Origin: an uncultured Faecalibacterium sp.
GTDB taxonomy: Bacteria; Bacillota; Clostridia; Oscillospirales; Ruminococcaceae
DNA length: 43,170 bases
Direction of reading: 5' to 3'
NCBI GenBank assembly: GCA_900540455.1
Contig: UQGD01000018.1
Location: forward strand, 1-43,170
This document shows, piece after piece, positions 16,474 to 24,954 of the stretch (positions are counted from its first letter, which is position 1; each line of letters opens with the position of its first letter). The notes beneath the pieces are model-generated. The model worked only from the letters and a program-made list of their open reading frames with translations, had not been told where the DNA came from and did not search any database. Made by a program: the position numbers and the translations under genes.

Positions 16474-18342
16474 ATGAGTGAACCGATGCGTACCCTGCCC
16501 GACCAGACGCTGCGCCGCCGGGCCTGGGCAGCGGCAGCGCTCTTATGTACTGTTTGTGTGGGGCTGGCTGTGCGGCTGTGCCAGCTGCAGCTGCTCAGCG
16601 GGGATTTTTATACCGCCCGCGCCCAGAATCAGCAGCTGCGGCATACCGTAGTCCCCGCAGACCGCGGACGGATCTTCAGCGCAGACGGCGCACTGCTGGC
16701 CGCCAACAGCAGCTGCTGGACCCTGCGGGCTGCCCCCCGGGAAATGCCGGAAGAAAAACTGGAGCTGGCCGCCAACGGTCTTGCCCAGATCCTGGAAGCC
16801 GACCCCGCCAGCCTGCTCAAAAAATTTCAGGACCGCAAATCCAACGACTGCCTGCTGCGCTACCGGGTGGACCGCAAGACCGCCGATGCCGTCCGGGATT
16901 TCTGTGAGCAGAACCAGATCACCGGGGTGCGGATCAACCAGGACTCCAAGCGCTGGTACCCGCAGGGGGAGTTTTTGGCTTCGGTCCTGGGTTTTACCAA
17001 TGTGGACAACGATGGCGTGGCCGGGCTGGAACTTGCTTACAACGACACCCTGTCCGGCTCAAACGGCGTAGTCCTGACCGCAGTCAATGCTTGGGGCTAC
17101 ACTCTGGAGCAGAGCTACGAAACAGAGCTCAGACCCATCGAGGGCAGCGGTCTGCGGCTGACCATCGATTCCAACATCCAGCATTATCTGGAAAATGCCC
17201 TGGGCTACGCCGTCAAGGAACATCACGTTGCCGCCCGGGGGGTGGGCATCGTACTGGACGTAAACACCGGGGCTGTTCTGGCCATGGCCACCACACCGGC
17301 CTACGACCCCAACCAGCCCCGTGTGGTGTACGACGATGCCGCCCGGCAGGCTGTGGACGCCCTGAGCGGAGAGCAGCGTTCGGCTGCATTGCAGCTGGCA
17401 CAGCAGACCCAATGGCGCAACAAAGCGGTAAGCGACCTGTACGAGCCGGGAAGCGTTTTCAAGCTGATCACCTGTGCTGCCGCACTGGACGCAGGCGTCA
17501 TCCAGAAAAACTCCACCTTTTACTGCGGCGAGTCCATTTCCGTAGCGGGCACCCGGTTCCACTGCGCCAACCACAAACGCCATGGCAGCCAGACCGTGAC
17601 CCAAGCGCTGGAAAACTCCTGCAACCAGAGCTTTATCCAGATCGGCGCAAGGTTGGGCAAAGAGGCTTTCTGCCGCTATTTCGGGGATTTTGGTCTGGAA
17701 GTCTCCACCGGAATCGACCTGCCGGCAGAGCCTAAAAAAAGCCTGTTTTATACTGCGCAGCGCATGGGGCCGGTGGAGCTGGCCTCCTGCGCCTTTGGTC
17801 AGAGCAGCAAGGTCTCCTACCTGGAAATGGCCGCTGCCATTGCGGCGGTGGCCAACGGCGGCAGGCTGATGCGGCCTTATGTCGTATCCGATATCCTGGA
17901 CCCGGAGGGAGAGGTCCTTTCCCACATCGAACCCGTCTGTACCCGGCAGGTGATCCGCCCGGAGACCAGCCAGACCATGCGGCAGATGATGGAGTCGGTG
18001 GTGGAAAAAGGCGGCGGGCGCTATGCTCAGATCGCCGGATATCGCGTGGGCGGAAAAAGCGGTACCAGCCAAAAGCTGGACAGCGATGACGCAAATGCCC
18101 GCATTGCCAGCTTTGTGGCGGTGGCCCCCATCGAGGACCCCCAGTTTTTGTGCCTTGTCTGCCTGGACGAACCCCATAGCTGGACTGCGGCAGGCGGCAG
18201 TCTCTCCGCCCCTGTCTGTGCCGAAGTGCTGGAGCAGACCCTGGTCTACCGGGGCGTGCCCCGGGCTGCCATCCCGGAGGGCGAACCGGCACAGACCGTG
18301 CTGGAAGTGCCTGAGGACGGCGACAGCTTTGACGGACTTTGA
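16474..18342 (+). CDS. Class B penicillin-binding protein (FtsI/SpoVD type)
   Basis: A transpeptidase that cross-links septal peptidoglycan. The 622-residue product has one N-terminal membrane anchor (about residues 17-36), a dimerisation domain, and the transpeptidase motifs in order: S-x-x-K in EPGSVFKLI, S-x-N in ENSCNQSF, and K-S-G in VGGKSGTSQK. No PASTA domain is visible at the C-terminus, which points to FtsI or PBP2 rather than full SpoVD. The ATG at 16474 has GGAGG 8 bases upstream. It is divergent from ftsW with about 220 bases between the start codons and ends at a two-way terminator. Confidence 0.93.
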   Translation: MSEPMRTLPDQTLRRRAWAAAALLCTVCVGLAVRLCQLQLLSGDFYTARAQNQQLRHTVVPADRGRIFSADGALLAANSSCWTLRAAPREMPEEKLELAANGLAQILEADPASLLKKFQDRKSNDCLLRYRVDRKTADAVRDFCEQNQITGVRINQDSKRWYPQGEFLASVLGFTNVDNDGVAGLELAYNDTLSGSNGVVLTAVNAWGYTLEQSYETELRPIEGSGLRLTIDSNIQHYLENALGYAVKEHHVAARGVGIVLDVNTGAVLAMATTPAYDPNQPRVVYDDAARQAVDALSGEQRSAALQLAQQTQWRNKAVSDLYEPGSVFKLITCAAALDAGVIQKNSTFYCGESISVAGTRFHCANHKRHGSQTVTQALENSCNQSFIQIGARLGKEAFCRYFGDFGLEVSTGIDLPAEPKKSLFYTAQRMGPVELASCAFGQSSKVSYLEMAAAIAAVANGGRLMRPYVVSDILDPEGEVLSHIEPVCTRQVIRPETSQTMRQMMESVVEKGGGRYAQIAGYRVGGKSGTSQKLDSDDANARIASFVAVAPIEDPQFLCLVCLDEPHSWTAAGGSLSAPVCAEVLEQTLVYRGVPRAAIPEGEPAQTVLEVPEDGDSFDGL

Positions 18343-18366
18343 GGATGTGCACCCGCTTTTATGCGA

Positions 18367-18394
18367 AAAACCCCCGCCAGGAGGCGGGGGTTTT
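18367..18394. terminator. Bidirectional terminator between the PBP gene and pnp
   Basis: A 12-bp stem (18367-18378 with 18383-18394) with a 4-base loop is flanked by A-runs and T-runs, so it can stop transcripts from both convergent genes. Confidence 0.9.
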
Positions 18395-18411
18395 CTTGCT
18401 ATGCTATACAG

Positions 18412-20553
18412 TTACTGCTGCTGGGCGTTCTTTTTCGCCTCCAGCGCCAGGATCGCATCCCGGCGGCTGAGGTTGATGCGGCCCTGCTGGTCGATGTCGG
18501 TGACCTTGACCACAATGGCGTCACCCACAGCTACCACATCCTCCACACGCTCAACACGCTTCGTGTCCAGCTTGGAGATGTGGACCAGGCCCTCCTTGCC
18601 GGGGGCGATCTCCACAAAGGCACCAAAGTTCATCAAACGGGTGACCTTGCCCTTGTAGATCGCACCGATCTCCGGGTCCTCTACGATGGTCTTGATGGTA
18701 AAGATCGCGCGCTTTGCGTCCTCTTGGTCGATGGCGGAGACAAAGACATGACCATCCTCCTGCACATCGATCTTGCAGTTGCAGGTAGCGCAGATGTCCT
18801 GGATGACCTTGCCGCCCTTACCGATCACGTCCTTGATCTTATCGGTGGGGATCATCATGCTGAACATCTTGGGTGCCCAGCGGCTCAGATCTTCACGGGG
18901 CTGGGCGATCACGGGCTTGATGATCTCGTCCAGGATATACAGACGGCCCTTGCGGCACTTTTCAAAAGCATCGGCAATGATCTCGTAGGTCAGGCCGTCG
19001 ATCTTGATATCCATCTGGATCGCCGTAATGCCCTTGCGGGTGCCGCCCACCTTAAAGTCCATATCGCCGTGGAAGTCCTCCACGCCCTGGATGTCCAGCA
19101 TGGTCATCCAGCGGTCGCCCTCGGTGATCAGACCGCAGGAGATGCCGGCTACCGGCGCCTTGATGGGCACGCCTGCATCCATCAGTGCCAGCGTGGAGCC
19201 GCAGATGGAAGCCTGAGAGGTAGAGCCATTGGAGGACAGCACCTCAGACACGCAGCGGATGGTGTAGGGGAACTCCTCCAGAGAGGGCAGCACCGGCACC
19301 AGAGCACGCTCTGCCAGAGCGCCATGGCCGATCTCGCGGCGGCCGGGGCTGCGGGGTGCGCGGGCCTCGCCCACAGAGTAGGGCGGGAAGTTGTAGTGAT
19401 GGATATACCGCTTGGTCTGCTCATCGGTCAGGTCGTCCATCAGCTGGTTGTCCTTGGTGCCGCCCAGGGTGCAGGTAGTCAGCACCTGGGTCTGGCCGCG
19501 GGTGAACATACCGGAGCCATGGACGCGGGGCAGGATGCCCACCTCTGCAGCCAGGGGACGGATCTCGTTGATGCCGCGGCCGTCCACACGCTTGCCCTCG
19601 TCCAGCAGCCAGCGGCGCACCACGAACTTCTGCATCTTATAGCTCACCAGATCCAGGTCCGCAGCGGACAGATCCGGGTACTGTGCAGCGATCTTATCCA
19701 GGATGGGCAGCAGAGCTGCATCCCGGACATTTTTGTCGTCAGTATCCATGGCGGCCTTGAAGTCGTCCAGATACTCTGCCTTGATGGCGTGGAACAGGTC
19801 CATATCCAGACCCACCACCTGGAAATCGATCTTCGGCTTGCCGCGCTCTGCTACGATGGTGTTAATGAAGCCGATGATCTTTTTGATCTCCTCATGGGCG
19901 GCCTTGATGGCGTTCAGCATGGTGTCCTCGTCCACCTCGTTGGCGCCGGCCTCGATCATCACGATCTTATCCATAGTGGCAGCCACAGTCAGGGCCAGGT
20001 CACTGCGGCGGCGCTGCTCCTGGGTGGGGTTCAGCACGATCTCGCCGTCCACCAGGCCCACCTGCACACCGCCGATGGGGCCGTTCCAGGGGATCTCCGA
20101 CACAGCGGTGACCAGGGATGCACCGATCATGCCGGCGATCTCCGGGCTGCAGTCCGGGTCCAGGCTCATGACCGTCATGGTGATGCAGACATCGTTGCGC
20201 ATCTCCTTGGGGAACAGCGGACGCATGGGGCGGTCCACCACACGGCTGGTCAGCACAGCACGCTCACCAGGGCGGCCCTCCCGGCGCATAAAGCTGCCGG
20301 GGATGCGGCCTGCGGCGTAGAGCTTCTCCTCATATTCCACGTTCAGGGGGAAGAAATCCACCCCTTCCCGGGGTTTCGGGCTCATGACCACGTTGCACAT
20401 CACCACGGTCTCGCCGTAGCGGATCATGGCGCTGGCGTTGGACAGGCCGCACATCTTGCCCATCTCGACCTTAAAGGGACGGCCGGCCAGCATGGTTTCG
20501 TAGACCTTGAAATTCTCAAAGGTCTCCTTGCGGGAGCCAAATTCGATTGCCAT
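18412..20553 (-). CDS. pnp: Polyribonucleotide nucleotidyltransferase (PNPase)
   Basis: A phosphorolytic 3'-5' exoribonuclease for mRNA turnover. At 713 residues it has family length. There are two RNase PH domains (about 1-140 and 310-540) separated by a helical region. A KH domain (MMIPTDKIKDVIGKGGKVIQDI, about 555-610) and an S1 RNA-binding domain (IGAIYKGKVTRLMNFGAFVEIAPG, about 620-690) follow. The start at 20553 has AAAGGAGGC about 7 bases upstream. It follows rpsO, the classical arrangement, but a terminator lies between, and the 227-base gap offers a leader for autoregulation. Confidence 0.97.
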   Translation of the reverse strand: MAIEFGSRKETFENFKVYETMLAGRPFKVEMGKMCGLSNASAMIRYGETVVMCNVVMSPKPREGVDFFPLNVEYEEKLYAAGRIPGSFMRREGRPGERAVLTSRVVDRPMRPLFPKEMRNDVCITMTVMSLDPDCSPEIAGMIGASLVTAVSEIPWNGPIGGVQVGLVDGEIVLNPTQEQRRRSDLALTVAATMDKIVMIEAGANEVDEDTMLNAIKAAHEEIKKIIGFINTIVAERGKPKIDFQVVGLDMDLFHAIKAEYLDDFKAAMDTDDKNVRDAALLPILDKIAAQYPDLSAADLDLVSYKMQKFVVRRWLLDEGKRVDGRGINEIRPLAAEVGILPRVHGSGMFTRGQTQVLTTCTLGGTKDNQLMDDLTDEQTKRYIHHYNFPPYSVGEARAPRSPGRREIGHGALAERALVPVLPSLEEFPYTIRCVSEVLSSNGSTSQASICGSTLALMDAGVPIKAPVAGISCGLITEGDRWMTMLDIQGVEDFHGDMDFKVGGTRKGITAIQMDIKIDGLTYEIIADAFEKCRKGRLYILDEIIKPVIAQPREDLSRWAPKMFSMMIPTDKIKDVIGKGGKVIQDICATCNCKIDVQEDGHVFVSAIDQEDAKRAIFTIKTIVEDPEIGAIYKGKVTRLMNFGAFVEIAPGKEGLVHISKLDTKRVERVEDVVAVGDAIVVKVTDIDQQGRINLSRRDAILALEAKKNAQQQ

Positions 20554-20669
20554 TTTGTTTGCCTCCTTTGTTATCCTGCTTTATTTTTCTATACTTCTTC
20601 CAGGGGATCGTCCTGCGAGTCATAGCAATAAATCCAAGGTCCGTGCTGCAAACACAGGCCCTCGATTTA

Positions 20670-20688
20670 CTGCTGCAACACGCAGCAG
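20670..20688 (-). promoter_or_regulatory. Hairpin in the pnp leader
   Basis: A perfect 7-bp stem (20670-20676 with 20682-20688) with a 5-base loop lies 117 bases upstream of the pnp start. In other bacteria pnp mRNA is autoregulated through a leader hairpin; whether this one does so is inference. Confidence 0.4.
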
Positions 20689-20720
20689 CAAAGCCCTGGT
20701 TCAGTCCTTAAAAACGGGGA

Positions 20721-20770
20721 TCGCACACACAAAAAGCAAAGGGCAGGCACCTTTGTGCGGTACCTGCCCT
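20721..20770 (-). terminator. Intrinsic terminator after rpsO
   Basis: A 12-bp stem with one mismatch (20740-20751 with 20759-20770) and a 7-base loop. On minus it is followed by TTTGCTTTTTG. Confidence 0.85.
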
Positions 20771-20780
20771 CTGTTTATTC

Positions 20781-21035
20781 TTACTTACGCAGACCCAGAG
20801 TCGCGATCAGAGCACGGTAACGCTCGATATCCTTCTTCTGGAGATAGGCCAGCAGATTGCGGCGGCGGCCGACCATCTTCAGCAGGCCGCGGCGGCTGTG
20901 GTGATCGTTGGGGTTAGCCTTCAGGTGCTCGTTCAGCTCGTTGATGTGAGCGGTCAGCAGTGCGACCTGCACCTCGGGAGAACCAGTATCCTTCTCGGTC
21001 AGAGCGACCTTGGCCATAACTTCCTGCTTGTTCAT
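20781..21035 (-). CDS. rpsO: 30S ribosomal protein S15
   Basis: A primary 16S rRNA-binding protein of the small subunit platform. The 84-residue product is a few residues shorter than the usual 88-89. It keeps the family core TGSPEVQVALLTAHINELNEHLKANPNDHHSRRGLLKMVGRRRNLLAYL. The start at 21035 has AGAGGT upstream. A promoter 110 bases upstream leaves a leader long enough for S15 feedback control, a mechanism known in several bacteria. Confidence 0.96.
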   Translation of the reverse strand: MNKQEVMAKVALTEKDTGSPEVQVALLTAHINELNEHLKANPNDHHSRRGLLKMVGRRRNLLAYLQKKDIERYRALIATLGLRK

Positions 21036-21146
21036 GTTGCAATACCTCTTTTTATAAATATTTGATAAGCCGATGGCACAGCAGCGGGAAACGGCATTTC
21101 CTTTTCAGAAGGCATACTCCCGGCCCCGTGCCACGGTAACAGGAAC

Positions 21147-21175
21147 AGTATATCAGAACTGCGCACAAAAAGCAA
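21147..21175 (-). promoter_or_regulatory. Sigma-A-type promoter of rpsO
   Basis: Read on minus: -35 TTGCTT (21170-21175), a 17-base spacer and -10 TATACT (21147-21152). Transcription would start about 105 bases before the rpsO ATG. Confidence 0.75.
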
Positions 21176-21244
21176 GATAAAACTTTTGGCACAGAGCTTT
21201 TCCTTTTTCAGCCACGGCCCGGCAAAAAGGCGCTTTCCGACTGG

Positions 21245-22930
21245 TCACAGTTCCAGCCCTTCCAGCGGCTGGCTGAAAAAGCGCCCGGCCAGGATCTGCT
21301 CCAGGATATATTTTTTGCTGTCCCGGTCCAGCGGATCCTGCTGCATCTGGCGGCGCAGCTGGTCTGTATCCCCGGAAACATCCTGTACCTGGGCAAAGCT
21401 CTCGGTGTCCGAGGCATCCAGCACCAGGCTCAACGGCTGCTGCGGGGTCCAGCCGGGCCACGCCGGCTGGTCCAGCCGGCCGCCCCGGGCAGGGTCTCCC
21501 CCGCGCATAAAGCGGGACAGATACCCGCAGAACCGATCCGCCATCTGCTGATACCCCTGTGCGGAGAAATCATGCAGCAGATTGTAGCTGTGATCGTCGG
21601 TCAGCATGGGGATCGCCACCCCCAGGAAGGACCCCACCGAGGGGATGGGGCGGCGGCTGTCCGGCGCACCGTAGTTCACCTGACACAGATAGACCGGAGC
21701 GGTGCAGCCGGTATCCGCCAGCACCTGCGCTGTGTGCTGGGTGTGGAAGATCCGCTCCAGCTCGGAGCCGTACCGCACAGCAAATTGGATGGCCTGTTTC
21801 CCAGCGGGGGCAACGGCAGGCTGTGCAGGCAGCGCAGCCGGGGCTGCCGCCCACAGCGCCGTCAGGCTGAATTCCGTACAGCCAGTGATCAGCATCAACG
21901 GCACGGGGTTCGCCAGCCGGGCGGCAAAGCCCTGCTCCGGCAAAGACACCCCGTCGGCGTACAGATGCGGGAAGGCCCCCATGCGGTCGTTGGCATTGGA
22001 CATTACCGGAGCCAGCCGGGCCACATCCAGCCCGCAGAGCCAGCGGCGCACCTCCGGTTCCGGGGTCAGCAGCCAGGCCGCAGCCTCCGCCTCGGAAGCA
22101 AACAGCCCGTCCTGCACCGCCAGCGGCGCAAAAGCGGCTGCGATCTTTTGGGCGCTGGGCTGGGGCTGTGCGGTGGTCATGCCGCCGGAGAGGCAGACCG
22201 CCCGCTGGAACCGCCCCTGTCCCAGGGGACTGGCCAGCATAGCCAGCACGTCCCGCCCACCGGCCTCAAACCCGGCCAGGGTCAGGTCATCCGGGTCGCC
22301 GCCAAAAGCTGCAATGTTCTCCCGTACCCAATCCAGCGCCTTAGCAATATCCAGCAGCGCAAAATTCCCGGTAGCATCCGCACCGGCGCAAAGGGCGGGG
22401 AGACAGTTGAACCCCAGTAGTCCCAGGCGGTAGTCTACCGACACCACCACACATTCCGCCCGCTCCACCAGGCGGTGACCACGCAGCTCCTGGGCAGAGC
22501 CGGTCTGGTTGCCGCCGCTGTGGAGAAAGACCAGTACCGGCAAGCGCCGGGCGCGGGCTGTGGTATAGACGTCCAGCCGCAGGCAGTCCTCCACACCGGA
22601 CAGACCGCAGCGGTATTGACTGGCTTCCGGCCCGGGGCAGGTGCAGTCCCGCACTGCCGCCCAGGGCACCGGGTCCAGCGGAGCCTGCCAGCGGCCCTCG
22701 CCGCCCGGCGCTTCGCCATAAGGGATGCTGTAAAATGCAAGGCAGTCCTGCTCCTGCTGGCCCAGGACCGGGCCATACTGGGTCTGGACCTGGGGGGTGA
22801 CCCGTGAAAACAGGCCGTTCTCCTGCTCCGGAGCAGCAGCGGCAGCGGGCAGCCCCGCAGCGGCCAGGGTGGCAGCTGCGGCACCGGCTTTCAAAAAGCT
22901 GCGGCGGGTAAATTTGGGCACATCCTGCAT
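21245..22930 (-). CDS. Tat-signal carboxylesterase-like protein, catalytic residues lost
   Basis: A 561-residue member of the type-B carboxylesterase alpha/beta-hydrolase family. The N-terminus FTRRSFLKAGAAAATLAAAG is a textbook twin-arginine signal ending near AAAAP, so export is expected. Family landmarks are present: YSIPYGEAP, EDCLRLDVY, VVVSVDYRLGLLGF, GDPDDLTLAGFEAGG, and a C-terminal QPAWPGW. The nucleophile elbow, normally G-E-S-A-G, reads G-F-E-A-G. The catalytic His position (G-x-x-H-G before the I-P motif) reads GSFLGVAIP, and the oxyanion HGGG reads HSGG. It is therefore probably not a serine esterase. The ATG at 22930 has GAGGTG 6 bases upstream. Confidence 0.88.
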   Translation of the reverse strand: MQDVPKFTRRSFLKAGAAAATLAAAGLPAAAAAPEQENGLFSRVTPQVQTQYGPVLGQQEQDCLAFYSIPYGEAPGGEGRWQAPLDPVPWAAVRDCTCPGPEASQYRCGLSGVEDCLRLDVYTTARARRLPVLVFLHSGGNQTGSAQELRGHRLVERAECVVVSVDYRLGLLGFNCLPALCAGADATGNFALLDIAKALDWVRENIAAFGGDPDDLTLAGFEAGGRDVLAMLASPLGQGRFQRAVCLSGGMTTAQPQPSAQKIAAAFAPLAVQDGLFASEAEAAAWLLTPEPEVRRWLCGLDVARLAPVMSNANDRMGAFPHLYADGVSLPEQGFAARLANPVPLMLITGCTEFSLTALWAAAPAALPAQPAVAPAGKQAIQFAVRYGSELERIFHTQHTAQVLADTGCTAPVYLCQVNYGAPDSRRPIPSVGSFLGVAIPMLTDDHSYNLLHDFSAQGYQQMADRFCGYLSRFMRGGDPARGGRLDQPAWPGWTPQQPLSLVLDASDTESFAQVQDVSGDTDQLRRQMQQDPLDRDSKKYILEQILAGRFFSQPLEGLEL

Positions 22931-23071
22931 AATAACACCTCGTTTTGCTATGGGGCAAGCGCAGCACCCATAAAAGATCGGTCTGCTGCGCATACTTTTC
23001 TGGTTTTCATTATAACAGCCCCTGAAAATTTTTCAATGACCTGTATAAACTTCCCCTTTTGCAGCATAACA

Positions 23072-23111
23072 CACAGCCCCCGCCGCATCCTGGGACGCAG
23101 CGGGGGCTGTG
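23072..23111 (-). terminator. Probable terminator after ribF
   Basis: A 15-bp stem with one G-T position (23072-23086 with 23097-23111), beginning 5 bases after the ribF stop. The T-tract on minus is weak. Confidence 0.7.
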
Positions 23112-23115
23112 CAGT

Positions 23116-24033
23116 TCAGTTCTGAAAATATGCCTGGGCACGGGCAGCTGCATCGTTGATGCAGGCCCGAAGCTCTTCCAATGTATCAAACTTTTTGCTG
23201 GGGCACAGATATGCATGGAACTCCACGACCGGCTCTGTACCGTAGAGGTCCCCGCTGAAACCAGGAATAAAGGTCTCGCAGGTCACCTTTGTTTCGTCGC
23301 TGTTCACGGTAGGCCGCGTCCCCAGACCCGTAGCCGAAGGATACCACACCCCGTTCACAAGCGTGCGGGTGATGTAAATGCCGTACCGCGGCAGCTGGAA
23401 GCCCTCCGGGTAGATCTGGTTGATGGTGGGCACCCCCAGGGTGTGGCCCAAGCCTGCCCCGTGCCCCACCGGAAAGCGGATGGCATAGGGCATCCCCAGC
23501 ATCGCATTGGCGGCCGGGATATCTCCGCCCTCCAGCGCAGTGCGGATGCGGGTGGAGGAGATGGGCTTATCCTCATACTGTGCCATAGGCACCACCACCA
23601 CCTCTACCCCCAAAGGCCGGCACAGCGCCTGCAGCAGCTCCGGGTCTCCAGCTGCTTTGGCCCCAAAGGTAAAGTTCTCACCACAGAACAGCGCCCGGGC
23701 CTGGCAGTCCTCTACGATGCCCTGTACGAATTTTTCCGGCGGCAGCGACTGGATCGCGGCAAATTCCGGGCAAAGATAGTGCTGCACCCCCAGGCTCTGC
23801 ACCAGTGCGTGCTTGTCCTGGGTAGAAAGCAGGCGCTTGCCCTTCATCCGGCTGCCGGATGGCAGCTTAAAGGTAAACAGCGCCGGGCAGGCACCATGGG
23901 CCTGCGCCCACTGCACCGCCCCCTGGATGACAGCCCGGTGTCCCCGGTGGATGCCGTCAAAATACCCCATAGCCACCGCTGAACCGGCGGCTCCGTTCAG
24001 GGCAAGGGGGGTCAGCTGAGAATAGATCTGCAT
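23116..24033 (-). CDS. ribF: Bifunctional riboflavin kinase/FAD synthetase
   Basis: This enzyme makes FMN from riboflavin and then FAD. The 305-residue product has an N-terminal nucleotidyltransferase domain with the GYFDGIHRGHRAVI ATP-binding motif and ISSTRIRTALEGGDI. The C-terminal flavokinase domain follows from about residue 185 (GHTLGVPTINQIYPEG, then ATGLGTRPTVN and the VETFIPGF-type strand, here CETFIPGFSGDLYG). The flavokinase P-T-A-N motif reads P-T-I-N. It is the last gene of the rimP-to-ribF operon, 36 bases after truB. Confidence 0.95.
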   Translation of the reverse strand: MQIYSQLTPLALNGAAGSAVAMGYFDGIHRGHRAVIQGAVQWAQAHGACPALFTFKLPSGSRMKGKRLLSTQDKHALVQSLGVQHYLCPEFAAIQSLPPEKFVQGIVEDCQARALFCGENFTFGAKAAGDPELLQALCRPLGVEVVVVPMAQYEDKPISSTRIRTALEGGDIPAANAMLGMPYAIRFPVGHGAGLGHTLGVPTINQIYPEGFQLPRYGIYITRTLVNGVWYPSATGLGTRPTVNSDETKVTCETFIPGFSGDLYGTEPVVEFHAYLCPSKKFDTLEELRACINDAAARAQAYFQN

Positions 24034-24069
24034 AGTCCTCGTTTCCTTTGGCGGGGAAAGATGCGTTTT

Positions 24070-24954
24070 TCAGCTTCTTTCCACAAACAATTTTTCCACT
24101 TTCAGCACACCGCCATTGATCTGGGCCAGGCCCAGAAATCCGCCGTCTGTGCTGCGCACCCGGTAGCGGCCGTCCGCCGCCGGGTAATGGCTGGTAGGGC
24201 AGCCGTTGTACAGATGCTGTTCTACCCAAGGCTCCACCACCAGCAAAGGCAGCGGCTCAAAAGCGCTCTCCACCGGCAGGGCCAGTGCCTGCAATGCCTG
24301 GGGGCCTTCTGCTTTGGCCGCCAGGATCTGCTCCAGGGTATGGGCATCGGCCTCGGTATACAGCCCGGCCGAAGTGCGGCGCAGTGCGCTCATCGTGCCC
24401 AGCTGGCCCATCGCCTCTGCGATCTGCTCCAGCAGTGTGCGGATGTAGGTGCCCTTGGAGCAGCGCACCGTCAGTTGGTATTCATCCTGTGCGGGACTGC
24501 CGCCGTACGCAATGGAAAAGATCTCGATGGGGCGGGGCTTACGCTCCACCTCCACCCCCTGACGAGCCAGCTTATAAAGCGGCTGTCCGTCGATCTTGAC
24601 CGCCGAGTACATGGGCGGCACCTGCATCTGCGGGCCGATGAACCGGGGCAGGACCTCCAGCAGCTGCTGCTCCCCTGCGGTGACAGGGCGGCTTTCCAGC
24701 ACTGTGCCGGTGATGTCCCCGGTATCGGTGCGGCTGCCCAGCCGCAGCACAGCCTGGTATGTCTTGGTGTGATCCAGCTGCAGATCCACTGCCTTGCTGG
24801 CCCCGCCAAAAAACACCGGCAGCACGCCTGTTGCCATCGGGTCCAGCGTGCCGCTGTGCCCCAATTTGCGGGTGCCCAGCACCCCCCGCAGCTTTGCGAT
24901 CACATCAAAACTGGTCCAGCCCGCCGGCTTATCCACGATCATAATGCCCTGCAT
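24070..24954 (-). CDS. truB: tRNA pseudouridine(55) synthase
   Basis: It isomerises U55 to pseudouridine in the T-loop of tRNAs. The 294-residue protein has MIVDKPAGWTSFDVIAKLR, the catalytic motif GHSGTLDPMATGVL with the active Asp, and the downstream RCSKGTYIRTLLEQIAE motif. A C-terminal PUA-like tail is present. The start codon is immediately adjacent to the nrnA stop (no gap), so the two are coupled. Confidence 0.97.
   Translation of the reverse strand: MQGIMIVDKPAGWTSFDVIAKLRGVLGTRKLGHSGTLDPMATGVLPVFFGGASKAVDLQLDHTKTYQAVLRLGSRTDTGDITGTVLESRPVTAGEQQLLEVLPRFIGPQMQVPPMYSAVKIDGQPLYKLARQGVEVERKPRPIEIFSIAYGGSPAQDEYQLTVRCSKGTYIRTLLEQIAEAMGQLGTMSALRRTSAGLYTEADAHTLEQILAAKAEGPQALQALALPVESAFEPLPLLVVEPWVEQHLYNGCPTSHYPAADGRYRVRSTDGGFLGLAQINGGVLKVEKLFVERS

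Noticed and set aside
18361..20625. Long plus-strand open frame opposite pnp
   Set aside because: His/Asp-rich shadow of PNPase codons, with no family features. The opposite strand encodes a complete PNPase.
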